The position numbers and the translations under genes were made by a program. From assembly GCF_001469165.1 (NCBI RefSeq), contig NZ_JABX01000055.1:1-33785 (forward strand): a DNA stretch of 33,785 bases. The letters run 5' to 3'. This DNA comes from Thiohalocapsa sp. ML1. GTDB taxonomy: Bacteria; Pseudomonadota; Gammaproteobacteria; Chromatiales; Chromatiaceae. Positions 14,728 to 22,389 of the stretch are shown here, in pieces; the stretch's first letter is position 1, and every line of letters starts with the position of its first letter. The notes beneath the pieces are model-generated. The model did no database searches and was not told where the DNA came from. It was given only the letters and a program-made list of their open reading frames with translations.

Positions 14728-17523
14728 ATGACCCGAAGCCCCGCAATCAGGCTTGTGGATTCATTCAGAGTCTGTTTCCTGGCCTGCACCCTGGCCTGCA
14801 CCCTGGCCGTACCCGCTGCCTTCGCCGACGACGCTGCCCTGGCGAAGGCGCAGGGTTTCTTCGACCAGGGCAACTTCAGCGCCGCCGAGATCGAGCTCAA
14901 GAACCTGCTGCAGGCGGACCCGAGCCTGCTCGACGCGCGTCTGTTGCTCGCGCAGGCGTACCTGCGCAGCGGCAATGGGGCGGCGGCCGAGAAGGAGCTC
15001 CGCCGGGCATTGGACCTCGGTGCCGACGCCGACGCGGTCCGCTTCGACCTCGCGGAGGCAATGCTGCAGCAGCAGAAATTCCGCGATGCACTCGAGTTTC
15101 TCGAGGTCGAGATGCTCCCCGCCGATGCCCGTGCCCGCGCGCTGGCGCTGCGCGGGCGCGCGCACATCGGGCTTGAGGACCTGCCGGCCGCCAAGCAGGC
15201 GTTTACGGACGCCGTCGCGCTCGACCCCGCTGACCGGGACGCCGGTGCCGGGCTGGTGCAGCTCGCGCTGCTCGACAACGATCTTGCCGTCGCCGAGGCC
15301 ACGTCGAAGCAACTGCTGGAGGCGCATCCGCAGGAGCCCGATGTCATGTTGCTGCGCGCGGAGGTGGAGCGCCGTGCCGAGCGCCCGGAGGCGGCCGTCG
15401 CGCTGTTCGGCGAGGTGCTGGCGCTGGAGCCCGAGAACCTGCGCGCGCTGCTCGGCCGTGCGACGACCCTCGTCAGCATGCAGCGTTTCGATGAGGCGCG
15501 CGCCGATCTTGCCCAAGTGGACGCGCTGCGGGCGAACATCGTCATCGTCAGCTACCTGCGCGGTGTCATGGCCTTCTACGAGCGCGACTGGGACGAGGCC
15601 GGCGAGCACCTCCAACTCGTGCTTTCCGCGCAGTCCGGGCACGTCCAGAGCCAGCTCTTGATGGGCATCGTGAGCTATGCCAAGAACGACCTGCAGCTGG
15701 CCGAGGAGTACCTGTCGCGCGTCAACGCAGCGATGCCGGACAACCTGCAGGCAGCCAAGGTGCTCGCCGCCACCCACCTCAAGCTGCGCGAGCCGAAGGC
15801 CGCGGCCAAGGTGCTCGAGCCCGTCGTGGATACGCAGGACGCCCAGGTCATGGCGCTCCTCGGCAGCGCCTACATGCTCGCCGGCGATCAGGAAGAGGGC
15901 CAGCAGTGGCTGGCGCGTGCCGTCGAGGTGGCGCCGGACGTGGCGGCCTTGCGCACCCAGCTCGCGCTGACGCTGATCGCGGGCGGCGACATGGGCGGGG
16001 CCATCGACGAGCTGCAAAGCGCCGTCGATCTCGGTCAAGAGGTGTTGCAGGCGGACGTCCTGCTGGTGCTCGCCAAGCTCAAGGAGCAGCAGTACGACGA
16101 GGCCATCGCCGCCAGCGAGGCGCTGGAGCAGCGCCGACCCGACAGCCCGGTCGCCTTCAACCTCACCGGCCTCGCGCTACTCGCGCAGGGCAAGCGCGAA
16201 GAGGCCCGGGCGCGTTTCGAGACGGCGCTGGAGCTGGACCCGAAGTTCACGACCGCGCTGGTCAATCTCGCCCGGGTCGAGGTCGCGGGGCAGGATCTGG
16301 ACGCCGCCCAGGGGCAGTACCGGCGGGTGCTGGAGCAGGACCCAAAAAACCTGGCGGCGTTGCTCGGCATGGCCGCGCTGGCGGAGCTGCGCAAGGACGA
16401 TGCAGGCATCCTCGAATGGTTGAACAAGGCACAGGACGCCAACGCTGCCGCAACGCAGCCCGGCATCTTGCTCACCCGCTACTACATCGATCGGCAGGAG
16501 TATCTAAAGGCGCTCACCATTGCCAACGACATTGGCGCGCGCTTCCCGGACAACGCGGATGTGCTCGAGATGCTCGGGCGCGCCCAGACGCTGGCCGATC
16601 AGCCCGCGAGCGCCATCCGCACCTTCGACCAGATCCTGCAGAAGCGCCCCGAAGACCCCCGCATCCACTATCTCAAGGGCGGCGCACAGTGGAAGACCGA
16701 GGACTATGCCGCCGCGCGGCGCTCCTTCGAGCGCGCCATCGCGGAGCAGCCGGACTTTCTGGACGCCCGCGTCGCACTCGCCTCCGTGCTGGTGGCCGCC
16801 GAGGACTATCCGGAGGCGCTCAAGGTCGCTCGCGGCCTGCAGCAGGACTATGCCGACCAGCCGCTCGGCTATCGCATCGAGGGCACCATTCAGATGGCCG
16901 CCCGCAGCCCTGCGGACGCCATCGCGCCGTTCAAGCAGGCGCTCGACATGCAGCCGTCGGCGGAGCTGGTGCGGCAGCTCGCCGAGGCCTACAGCCGCGC
17001 CAACCGTAGCGCCGACGCCATCGCGACGCTCAAGGACTGGGCGGCCCGCGCCCCCGATGATCTCGGCAGCCAGGCGATGCTGGCGATGCTGATGCACGGG
17101 GAGGGCATGGAGGGCGAGGCGCTGCCGATCTACGAGCGGCTCTACGCGGCCGGACAGAACAATATTCTGATCCTGAACAACCTCGCCTGGATCCTGCACG
17201 AGCGCGGCGACCCGCGGGCGTTAGAGATCGCCGGGAAGGCGTATGACCTCGATCCGAACCGCCCGGAGGTGGCCGACACCTACGGCTGGGTCCTGTTCAA
17301 CAGCGGCGAACGCGACAGGGGCTTGAGCATTCTGCAGCAGGCGCACCTGGCCTATCCGACGCAGACCGAGATCGCCTACCACACGGCCGTGGCGCTGAGC
17401 GATGTCGGCCGCGGCAGCGAGGCCGTGCCGATCCTGCGCCGCCTCGTGCGCGAGCATCCCAACTCCGAGCAGGCGGACGCCGCCCAGGAGCTGCTCGACA
17501 AGCTCGGCGGCGGGGCCGGCTGA
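14728..17523 (+). CDS. prsT: XrtA/PEP-CTERM system TPR-repeat protein PrsT
   Basis: A 931-residue exported tetratricopeptide protein. The N-terminal 31 residues are a signal peptide; it contains a perfect 12-bp DNA duplication (14779-14802) that reads L-A-C-T-L-A-C-T, so a cysteine near the end of the hydrophobic stretch could also make it a lipoprotein, though a strict lipobox is not obvious. From residue 30 to the end runs an uninterrupted set of about 24 TPR-like helix pairs, many with the A-x-x-x-[LY]-x-x-[AL]-x-x-x-[DE]-P pattern. PrsT-type proteins accompany PrsK/PrsR and probably act as a periplasmic or outer-membrane scaffold for export of the exopolysaccharide (inference). The start is fixed by GGAGGT at 14718-14723, five bases upstream of the ATG. 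It ends 30 bp from the convergent kinase gene. Confidence 0.93.
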   Translation: MTRSPAIRLVDSFRVCFLACTLACTLAVPAAFADDAALAKAQGFFDQGNFSAAEIELKNLLQADPSLLDARLLLAQAYLRSGNGAAAEKELRRALDLGADADAVRFDLAEAMLQQQKFRDALEFLEVEMLPADARARALALRGRAHIGLEDLPAAKQAFTDAVALDPADRDAGAGLVQLALLDNDLAVAEATSKQLLEAHPQEPDVMLLRAEVERRAERPEAAVALFGEVLALEPENLRALLGRATTLVSMQRFDEARADLAQVDALRANIVIVSYLRGVMAFYERDWDEAGEHLQLVLSAQSGHVQSQLLMGIVSYAKNDLQLAEEYLSRVNAAMPDNLQAAKVLAATHLKLREPKAAAKVLEPVVDTQDAQVMALLGSAYMLAGDQEEGQQWLARAVEVAPDVAALRTQLALTLIAGGDMGGAIDELQSAVDLGQEVLQADVLLVLAKLKEQQYDEAIAASEALEQRRPDSPVAFNLTGLALLAQGKREEARARFETALELDPKFTTALVNLARVEVAGQDLDAAQGQYRRVLEQDPKNLAALLGMAALAELRKDDAGILEWLNKAQDANAAATQPGILLTRYYIDRQEYLKALTIANDIGARFPDNADVLEMLGRAQTLADQPASAIRTFDQILQKRPEDPRIHYLKGGAQWKTEDYAAARRSFERAIAEQPDFLDARVALASVLVAAEDYPEALKVARGLQQDYADQPLGYRIEGTIQMAARSPADAIAPFKQALDMQPSAELVRQLAEAYSRANRSADAIATLKDWAARAPDDLGSQAMLAMLMHGEGMEGEALPIYERLYAAGQNNILILNNLAWILHERGDPRALEIAGKAYDLDPNRPEVADTYGWVLFNSGERDRGLSILQQAHLAYPTQTEIAYHTAVALSDVGRGSEAVPILRRLVREHPNSEQADAAQELLDKLGGGAG

Positions 17524-17553
17524 GCCGCGCGGCGGCGGGCGCTGGCCTCGTCG

Positions 17554-18849
17554 TCAGCGCGGCGTCAGGGCGCCGAGCGCGAGCGCCGCAACGCCCGCGG
17601 CGGCGGCCTGCTCCGCGGCGGCCGTCACCTCGACGCCGAGCAGGCGCCGACGGATCGCCGACCAGGCGCCATTGCGGGCGCCGCCGCCGATGCTGAGCAC
17701 GCGCCGGGGCGTTGGTGCGCCGAGCCGGGTCAGGAGGGCGTAGCCGTCGCGCTCGATGCGGGCCATGCCCTCCAGGAGCCCATGCAGAAAGCGCACGTCG
17801 TCTGCCGGGCGCGGCGCGAGGCGCGGCGCGAGCGTCGGGTCCTGCACCGGGAAGCGCTCGCCGGGGCCGAGCAGTGGATAGTAGTCGAGGCCGCTCGGGC
17901 GGCTCGGGTCGATGTGCGCGCTGAGCGCGGCGAGCGTCGCCGCATCGAAATGGGCGCGCAGCACCGCACCGCCCGTGTTCGACGCGCCACCCGCCAGCCA
18001 GTGCGCGCCGATGCGGTGGCTGTAGACGCCGCAGGCCGGCGCCGTCACCGGGCGCTCGGCGAGGATCTTCAGCACCAGCGTGCTGCCCAAGCTCGTCACG
18101 GCGTCGCCGACCTCCCGCGCGCCGGTGGCGAGCACGGCGGCGGTGCTGTCCGTGGTGCCGGCGCAGATCAGGGTCGCGGGCGGCAGGCCGGTGTCGGCGG
18201 CGGCGACGTCGCACAGGGTCCCGAGGGGCGTGCCGGGGGCGTGCACGCGCGGCATCGCGCTCGCCGGCAGCGGCAGCCCTGCGAGCCAATCCGGCCAGCA
18301 GCCGCGGGCCGGGTCAAAGCCGAGCTTGAGCGCGTTGTTCCAATCGCTGTCGCCGCAGCGCCCGAGCAGCCGGCCCATGAGCCAGTCGGCCTGGTGCAGC
18401 ACGCGCACGCCGTCCGGAGCCTCGCCCAGCCGGGCCAGCAGGTGCAGCGCCTTGGCCAGGCTCGCGCCGGGGCCGCGTGCCGCGGAATCAGCAGGGGCAA
18501 TGTCGGCCACCAGCGCGGCGGCCTCGATGGCGCGGGCGTCGTTGTACATCAGCGCCGACGTCAGCGGCCGGCCGTCGGCGTCGGCGAGCAGCACCGTGGC
18601 GGAGGTGCCGTCCAGGCACAGCGCACAGTCGCTATTGCACAGATCGAGCTTGGAGGACAGCTCTCGCAGCACCCGGAGGAGGGCCTGCCACCACAGCGCC
18701 GGGTCCTGCTCAACGCCGCCGCCGGGGGGGCGCAGCGGCGCCGGCAGCGGTGCCTCGGCCTCGGCGAGGCGGCGGCCGGCGGCGCCGAGCGCCACCGCCC
18801 GCACCCCGCTGGTGCCGACATCGACGCCGATGCCGATGCCGGCCCTCAC
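17554..18849 (-). CDS. FGGY-family sugar kinase, D-ribulokinase-like
   Basis: A 431-residue carbohydrate kinase, cytoplasmic. The ASKHA fold is clear: phosphate-1 strand [16 protein letters not shown] at the N-terminus, ATP-binding [10 protein letters not shown] in the middle, and the second-domain [11 protein letters not shown] motif near residue 390; the likely catalytic Asp lies in [22 protein letters not shown] with MYNDAR resembles the plant XK-1 / cyanobacterial group shown to act on D-ribulose rather than classical xylulokinases, so ATP-dependent formation of ribulose 5-phosphate is the best guess. The start is a GTG at 18849 that overlaps the queF stop as GTGA, which points to translational coupling; no ATG is available near the conserved N-terminus. 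It is the last gene of a five-gene minus-strand series. Confidence 0.85.
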   Translation of the reverse strand: MRAGIGIGVDVGTSGVRAVALGAAGRRLAEAEAPLPAPLRPPGGGVEQDPALWWQALLRVLRELSSKLDLCNSDCALCLDGTSATVLLADADGRPLTSALMYNDARAIEAAALVADIAPADSAARGPGASLAKALHLLARLGEAPDGVRVLHQADWLMGRLLGRCGDSDWNNALKLGFDPARGCWPDWLAGLPLPASAMPRVHAPGTPLGTLCDVAAADTGLPPATLICAGTTDSTAAVLATGAREVGDAVTSLGSTLVLKILAERPVTAPACGVYSHRIGAHWLAGGASNTGGAVLRAHFDAATLAALSAHIDPSRPSGLDYYPLLGPGERFPVQDPTLAPRLAPRPADDVRFLHGLLEGMARIERDGYALLTRLGAPTPRRVLSIGGGARNGAWSAIRRRLLGVEVTAAAEQAAAAGVAALALGALTPR

Positions 18850-19226
18850 GGCAACTGAACGACTGGCGGCGCCTCCCAGCCCGCGGCGCGATGCTCGGCG
18901 ACCACCCGGGTGTAGATGCCGCCGCGCACGTTGAAGTCCGCCGTGAGCCGCATGAAGCGCGGCTCCGTGGCGGCGACGAGGTCGCCTAGGATGCGGTTGG
19001 TCATGGCCTCGTGGAAGCCGCCCTCCTCGCGGAAGGACCAGACGTAGAGCTTGAGGCTCTTCAGCTCCACGCAGCGCACGTCCGGGATGTACTCGATGGT
19101 CAGCTCCGCGAAGTCGGGCTGGCCGGTCTTCGGGCACAGGCAGGTGAACTCCGGCACCCGGATGCGGATCATGTAGTCACGGCCGGGCGCGGGGTTCTCG
19201 AAGGTTTCGAGGGTGTTGGTGGGCAT
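18846..19226 (-). CDS. queF: NADPH-dependent preQ0 reductase QueF
   Basis: A 126-residue unimodular QueF of the T-fold superfamily. It reduces 7-cyano-7-deazaguanine (preQ0) to preQ1 in queuosine synthesis for tRNA wobble bases. The active site is complete: [13 protein letters not shown] contains nucleophile C31 and the general acid D38, matching Cys55 and Asp62 of the Bacillus enzyme. [17 protein letters not shown] and [10 protein letters not shown] are the usual NADPH and substrate strands. Length fits the short proteobacterial form. The ATG at 19226 is directly preceded by CCCC and then by a 7-bp repeat array, so there is no Shine-Dalgarno sequence, which is odd for a housekeeping gene. 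The stop overlaps the GTG of the kinase gene. Confidence 0.97.
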   Translation of the reverse strand: MPTNTLETFENPAPGRDYMIRIRVPEFTCLCPKTGQPDFAELTIEYIPDVRCVELKSLKLYVWSFREEGGFHEAMTNRILGDLVAATEPRFMRLTADFNVRGGIYTRVVAEHRAAGWEAPPVVQLP

Positions 19227-19231
19227 GGGGA

Positions 19232-19378
19232 AAGTTTGAAGTTTGAAGTTTGAAGTTTGAAGTGGGAAGTGGGAAGTGGGAAGTGGGAAGTGGGAAGTGG
19301 GAAGTGGGAAGTTGGAAGTGGGAAGTGGGAAGTGGGAAGTTGGAAGTTGGAAGTTGGAAGTTTGAAGTGGGAAGTGGG
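19232..19378. repeat. Heptamer array, 21 units, G-quadruplex-capable
   Basis: Twenty-one head-to-tail 7-bp units of three types (AAGTTTG, AAGTGGG, AAGTTGG), starting five bases before the queF start codon and filling most of the DUF3581-queF spacer. Runs of AAGTGGG place a GGG every seven bases on the plus strand, which meets the G3-N4 quadruplex rule. The queF mRNA leader would carry the C-rich complement. Confidence 0.95.
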
Positions 19379-19412
19379 AAGGGTGAGTGGGTGTTGGCGC
19401 CGGGCTGCGCGA

Positions 19413-20129
19413 TCAGCCGCGCTCCTGTTCCCGGTACGCGGCCGCCCACCCGTGGTACTTGGCCACCAAGCCGTCCAAGGTGGCTTGCTCCAGGGGCCGC
19501 AAGCCGCTCAGTAGCAGCTTCTTGGCGCCTTCGCCGATGCGCTCGCCGTTGGCTGTCAGGTCGAAACACAGACGCGCATCGCCGCGTCGGCCGCTGATGT
19601 CCAGTGTGCTGTCGGTGAGCTGGATGCCGTCCGCCGGCCGATCTAGTCGGGAGAGCTCAAAGGACATGCGCTCATAGATGACCAGCGGCCGCTCGGGGTT
19701 GATCATCACGCCGTGGCCTTCCATCAGCGGCACCAGGAAGTGCGGGAAGTTGTGGCCGGAGAAGGCGACGTAGCAGCGGATGAGCGATTCGATCAGCTCG
19801 GGGTCCTGCGTGGACGGGCCGGCGCGGCTCACGCTGAGGCAGGGCTTTCCGGCTTGGTCGCGCACCGTCACCTGGTCCGCCGAGATATCGAGCCGGAGCG
19901 GGACGTCCGCGCCCACCATGCCGGTGAACTGGAATTCCATGCGGCTGCTCAGGCCGGCCTTGGTCAGCACCAGCGCGAACAACAGGTCGCCGGGCACGCA
20001 GAAGCGCGGGCTGTCGGCGTCGTGGATCGGGTTGAAATCGCCGGCGATGTCCTTCGCAAAGGCACTCCCCTGTGCGGCGGAAATGCGCGGTGCTTGGTCA
20101 TCGCCGCCGAGGCAGGTGTCGAGGAGCAT
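19413..20129 (-). CDS. DUF3581 family protein
   Basis: A 238-residue protein of the gammaproteobacterial DUF3581 family, function unknown. The segment FAKDIAGDFNPIHDADSPRF followed by CVPGDLLFALVL is the family hallmark and resembles the hydratase motif of MaoC-type hot-dog folds (DxNPxH), so a hot-dog acyl-binding or thioester-related role is possible (inference). The second half (LSVSRAGPSTQDPELIESLIRCYVAFSGHNFP...) looks like a second hot-dog repeat. The start is set at MLLDTCLGG (20129) by comparison with the family's usual N-terminus; a frame open further upstream adds low-complexity sequence. No signal peptide or membrane span. It follows the ParA partner gene by 35 bp and precedes queF by 186 bp. 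Confidence 0.85.
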   Translation of the reverse strand: MLLDTCLGGDDQAPRISAAQGSAFAKDIAGDFNPIHDADSPRFCVPGDLLFALVLTKAGLSSRMEFQFTGMVGADVPLRLDISADQVTVRDQAGKPCLSVSRAGPSTQDPELIESLIRCYVAFSGHNFPHFLVPLMEGHGVMINPERPLVIYERMSFELSRLDRPADGIQLTDSTLDISGRRGDARLCFDLTANGERIGEGAKKLLLSGLRPLEQATLDGLVAKYHGWAAAYREQERG

Positions 20130-20164
20130 GCGTGCGTGCTTTGCCGGTTGTGGATCGGCCGGGC

Positions 20165-20557
20165 TCAGTCGGGCCAAACCCGGTCTGGACTGCGGAAGGG
20201 ATCATCCTCCGCGCTTGTGCCCGGATAGGCACTGGGCTGCGGCCGCGTCGTGGCGGGCATCGGGTAGGGCGCCGCGGTGGTGGCATTGCGCGGTGCGGGC
20301 TCGGCGCCGGCGCGGGGCTTGGCCGGTGCCGGGCTGGCCGCGGCGTCGCGCACGGACGCCTGCTTTGCCGCGACCTTGCGCACCGGGGCCTTCTTGGCGG
20401 CGGTCTTGCGCGGGGCGGTCTTGCGTGGGGGTGGTGTCGGGCTCGGCGGCGCCGACGCGGCCGCGGCGGCGGCCGGGGTGTCGGCGGGTGCGTCGCCGGT
20501 CTTGGCCTTGCGGATGGAGTCGAGCAGGCGCTGCCCGGTTCGGTTCGTGTCAGCCAT
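20165..20557 (-). CDS. Small disordered Lys/Ala/Pro-rich partner of ParA
   Basis: A 130-residue protein with no recognised domain. Residues 3-20 (NRTGQRLLDSIRKAKTG) form a short basic amphipathic helix; residues 25-110 are almost entirely Ala, Pro, Lys, Arg and Thr, with repeated R/K-K-T/A-A-P motifs, and are surely disordered and strongly basic; the C-terminus ends in an acidic/aromatic tip, EDDPFRSPDRVWPD, with one Trp three residues from the end. It starts 5 bp after the ParA stop, so it is probably co-translated. A ParA/MinD ATPase next to a small disordered protein with a basic N-terminal helix is the layout of cargo-positioning systems such as McdA/McdB, where a near-terminal Trp also occurs; the cargo here is unknown. 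A nucleoid-binding role is the alternative. Confidence 0.75.
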   Translation of the reverse strand: MADTNRTGQRLLDSIRKAKTGDAPADTPAAAAAASAPPSPTPPPRKTAPRKTAAKKAPVRKVAAKQASVRDAAASPAPAKPRAGAEPAPRNATTAAPYPMPATTRPQPSAYPGTSAEDDPFRSPDRVWPD

Positions 20558-20562
20558 TGGTA

Positions 20563-21198
20563 TCAGCCATGGTTCAGAAGCTCCGTCAGCAGTTGATCGA
20601 TCTCGGCCGCGGCCTCGAGACCGCGCTTGCCGGCCTGGAAGACGCTCCTGCCCTCCAGCACGCAATGTCGATGGATGGAGCGCCTGCGGATGCCGACCGC
20701 CGCCACGGGCAGGTCCATCTCCATGGCCGCCTCCGGCATCAGCTTCGACAGTGTCGTGCGCGGCTCCAATTGGCTCATGACGATGAGTGCACGAAGCCCC
20801 GGGTTCTCCGCGCGCAGCCGCTCGATGACCTTCGCGATGTGCGTGGTGGCCCACAGATCCATCGGCGAGGGCTGCACCGGCACCAGCGCATAGTTCGCGA
20901 GCCGCAGCGCCGCCTCCGCCTGCGGTGCCTTGATGGACGGCGGGCAGTCGATGACGACGTGCTCATGCGCGTCGCGTAGCGCCTGCACGGTCTTGGGCAA
21001 GCCCAGCGCGGCGGCGACGACGTGCGGCAGCCCGTTGTCCGCATCGCCCGCGAGCCGCCACTGATAGGCCGACTGCTGCGGGTCCGCATCGACGATGACC
21101 ACGGCATCGCCCCGCGCCGCGAGCCCGGCCGCGAGGTTCAGCGCCAGAGTGGTCTTGCCGGTGCCGCCCTTGTTGCCGACAACGGCGATGATGCTCAT
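20563..21198 (-). CDS. ParA/MinD-family positioning ATPase
   Basis: A 211-residue P-loop ATPase of the ParA/MinD type. The deviant Walker A motif K10-G-G-T-G-K15-T-T is complete with the signature lysine; VDADPQQSAYQW is the Walker A' aspartate region, and VVIDCPPSIKAPQAEAAL is Walker B. Such proteins dimerise on ATP, bind DNA non-specifically and move a plasmid, chemoreceptor cluster or microcompartment by a partner that triggers hydrolysis. The short length and lack of an N-terminal DNA-binding domain fit orphan ParA/McdA-type proteins rather than chromosomal ParA with a ParB gene; no parB or parS is present. The start MSIIAVVGN (21198) fits the P-loop position; an extended frame upstream looks non-coding. 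The disordered partner gene follows after 5 bp. Confidence 0.93.
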   Translation of the reverse strand: MSIIAVVGNKGGTGKTTLALNLAAGLAARGDAVVIVDADPQQSAYQWRLAGDADNGLPHVVAAALGLPKTVQALRDAHEHVVIDCPPSIKAPQAEAALRLANYALVPVQPSPMDLWATTHIAKVIERLRAENPGLRALIVMSQLEPRTTLSKLMPEAAMEMDLPVAAVGIRRRSIHRHCVLEGRSVFQAGKRGLEAAAEIDQLLTELLNHG

Positions 21199-21330
21199 GG
21201 GGTCAGCGGGTTCCTGGACATTGGGCTCAGCATGGCGTCGTATGCGCTCCGGGCGTTGTGCTCGCTGTTCCGCAGCATACCCGCGCCCACGCATCGGTCA
21301 AGCGATCGGGCAGCGGCATCCAGCCGAACC

Positions 21331-21543
21331 CCATGCCCAGCATCACCTCCGCCGCTTGCCCCACCGCCATTGCCGCCACCGCGGTCGAGCAGATCCTGGG
21401 TCGACGCCCGCGACGCGGAGGCCCTGTGCGCCGACCTGGACCTGCGGGCAGCGATGTTCATCGAAACCACCCTCCAGGCCCTCGATGACCCCGCCATCCT
21501 CGCCGAGCTGCTGCCGGACCGCGGCGGCGCCGCTGCCGAGTGA
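21331..21543 (+). pseudogene. Short frameshifted reading frame, unknown
   Basis: From ATG at 21331 the sequence reads like coding DNA (MPSITSAACPTAIAATAVEQIL), with strong GC at third positions, until GGG at 21398-21400. One base fewer there would continue smoothly into VDARDAEALCADLDLRAAM and on to the TGA at 21541-21543, giving about 70 residues. It is either a small gene broken by one base, a sequencing error, or chance. No family is recognised. It lies in a 564-bp spacer upstream of parA on the opposite strand. Confidence 0.35.
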
Positions 21544-21611
21544 CGGCGCCGCGCTGCGCCGAGCGCTGTGCCTGTCGCCGGAATGCCTGGGGCGCGGAGC
21601 GCCCGCACAGG

Positions 21612-21637
21612 CGCGACACCGCTGGAGCGGTGTCGCG
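21612..21637. repeat. Perfect 12-bp hairpin
   Basis: CGCGACACCGCT at 21612-21623 pairs fully with 21626-21637 across a GG spacer, giving a near-perfect palindrome. It lies between the broken reading frame and the palindromic element at 21649-21700. It may be a terminator stem for either strand; there is no T-tract. Confidence 0.6.
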
Positions 21638-21648
21638 AGAAGCAAGTG

Positions 21649-21700
21649 GAAGGGCCGAGGGCCGAGGGCCGATGCGCCCTCCCTTGGCCCTCGGCCCTTC
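21649..21700 (-). repeat. 3'-end palindromic element, copy A
   Basis: A 15-bp perfect stem, 21649-21663 with 21686-21700 (GAAGGGCCGAGGGCC and its complement), 63 bp past the stop of the coiled-coil gene. The same element recurs at 22202-22250 and 27391-27440, each time after a gene's 3' end and in the same orientation to that gene. It may act as a terminator or be a REP-like mobile repeat. Confidence 0.75.
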
Positions 21701-21762
21701 GGCAGGCTGCCGGTCTGCTCCGTGCGCACCGGCTGACGGTGCCGTATATCGGGCCGGCGCCG

Positions 21763-22110
21763 CTACAGCAGCTTGACGAGCGCGGCGATCAGCGCGACTT
21801 GGCCGAACATGAGGGGCACCAGCCACTTGATGAGGTCGTTCTTGCTCTGCACGATCTCCTTGCGGACCACTTCGATCTCCTTGCGGACCACTTCGACTTC
21901 CTTGCGAACTTCTTCGATCTCCTTGCGCACGTTGGCGAGCTGGACTTCCAGCCGCAGCTCGGCCTCGCGCACGTCCGAGCGGCGCGCGATCTCGCCCGGC
22001 TGCGGCCAGCCCTCTTCGAGCTGGCCGATGGCGTCGATGAGGAGCCGGAAGCGGGCACGGTCGTCCGCCGCCGTATCGAGCTGCTCGTAGAGTCGTCTTG
22101 CTAGTCCCAT
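21763..22110 (-). CDS. Coiled-coil protein with C-terminal membrane anchor
   Basis: A 115-residue protein of the DUF1640-like type. Residues 1-50 are a polar helical region (GEIARRSDVREAEL), residues 55-90 a coiled coil made of four near-identical seven-residue units (VRKE[IV]E[EV]), and residues 95-115 a single membrane helix (LVPLMFGQVALIAALVKLL). The DNA of the coiled coil is itself a 21-bp tandem repeat (21856-21918), so units could be gained or lost without breaking the frame or the heptad register. The family is common in proteobacteria, often in several copies; its role is not established, and it resembles the coiled-coil membrane regulators of mitochondria only in outline. It is alone, with 280 bp to the ferritin-like gene upstream on the same strand. 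Confidence 0.8.
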   Translation of the reverse strand: MGLARRLYEQLDTAADDRARFRLLIDAIGQLEEGWPQPGEIARRSDVREAELRLEVQLANVRKEIEEVRKEVEVVRKEIEVVRKEIVQSKNDLIKWLVPLMFGQVALIAALVKLL

Positions 22111-22201
22111 GTCTCAGGAAGGCGGAGTCTCAGACCGATCAGGGCAGGGCGCGCCGTGTGGCGCACCTCGCTCGTTCGTGCAAGCGGAAGGGGCAAGGGG
22201 C

Positions 22202-22250
22202 AAGGGCCGAGGCGGGCTGCCTTGGCCCTCGGCCCTCGGCCCTCCGGCCG
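22202..22250 (-). repeat. 3'-end palindromic element, copy B
   Basis: AGGGCCGAGG at 22203-22212 pairs with 22227-22236 and again with 22234-22243. The 17 bases at 22220-22236 are identical to 21682-21698 of copy A. It lies about 140 bp after the ferritin-like gene. The rest of the 22111-22389 spacer holds further GCCGGC-type short inverted repeats (about 22316-22380) and no gene. Confidence 0.7.
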
Positions 22251-22389
22251 CGCTGTTGCCGACGGTTGAGCGAACATCAGCACAGTGGGCGTGCGGAGTC
22301 CAGCCCTGTGTGGCGCCGGCATCCTGCCGGCGGCGGCCAAGGCCAAGGCCGGTTCCTGCCGTCGGTGGGCGCCGGCGGGACGCTGCCGC

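Noticed and set aside
19250-19597. Plus-strand repetitive protein reading through the heptamer array (GSGKWEVGS repeats)
   Set aside because: The frame exists only because the 7-bp repeat lacks stops; it runs antisense into the DUF3581 gene and has no start signal.
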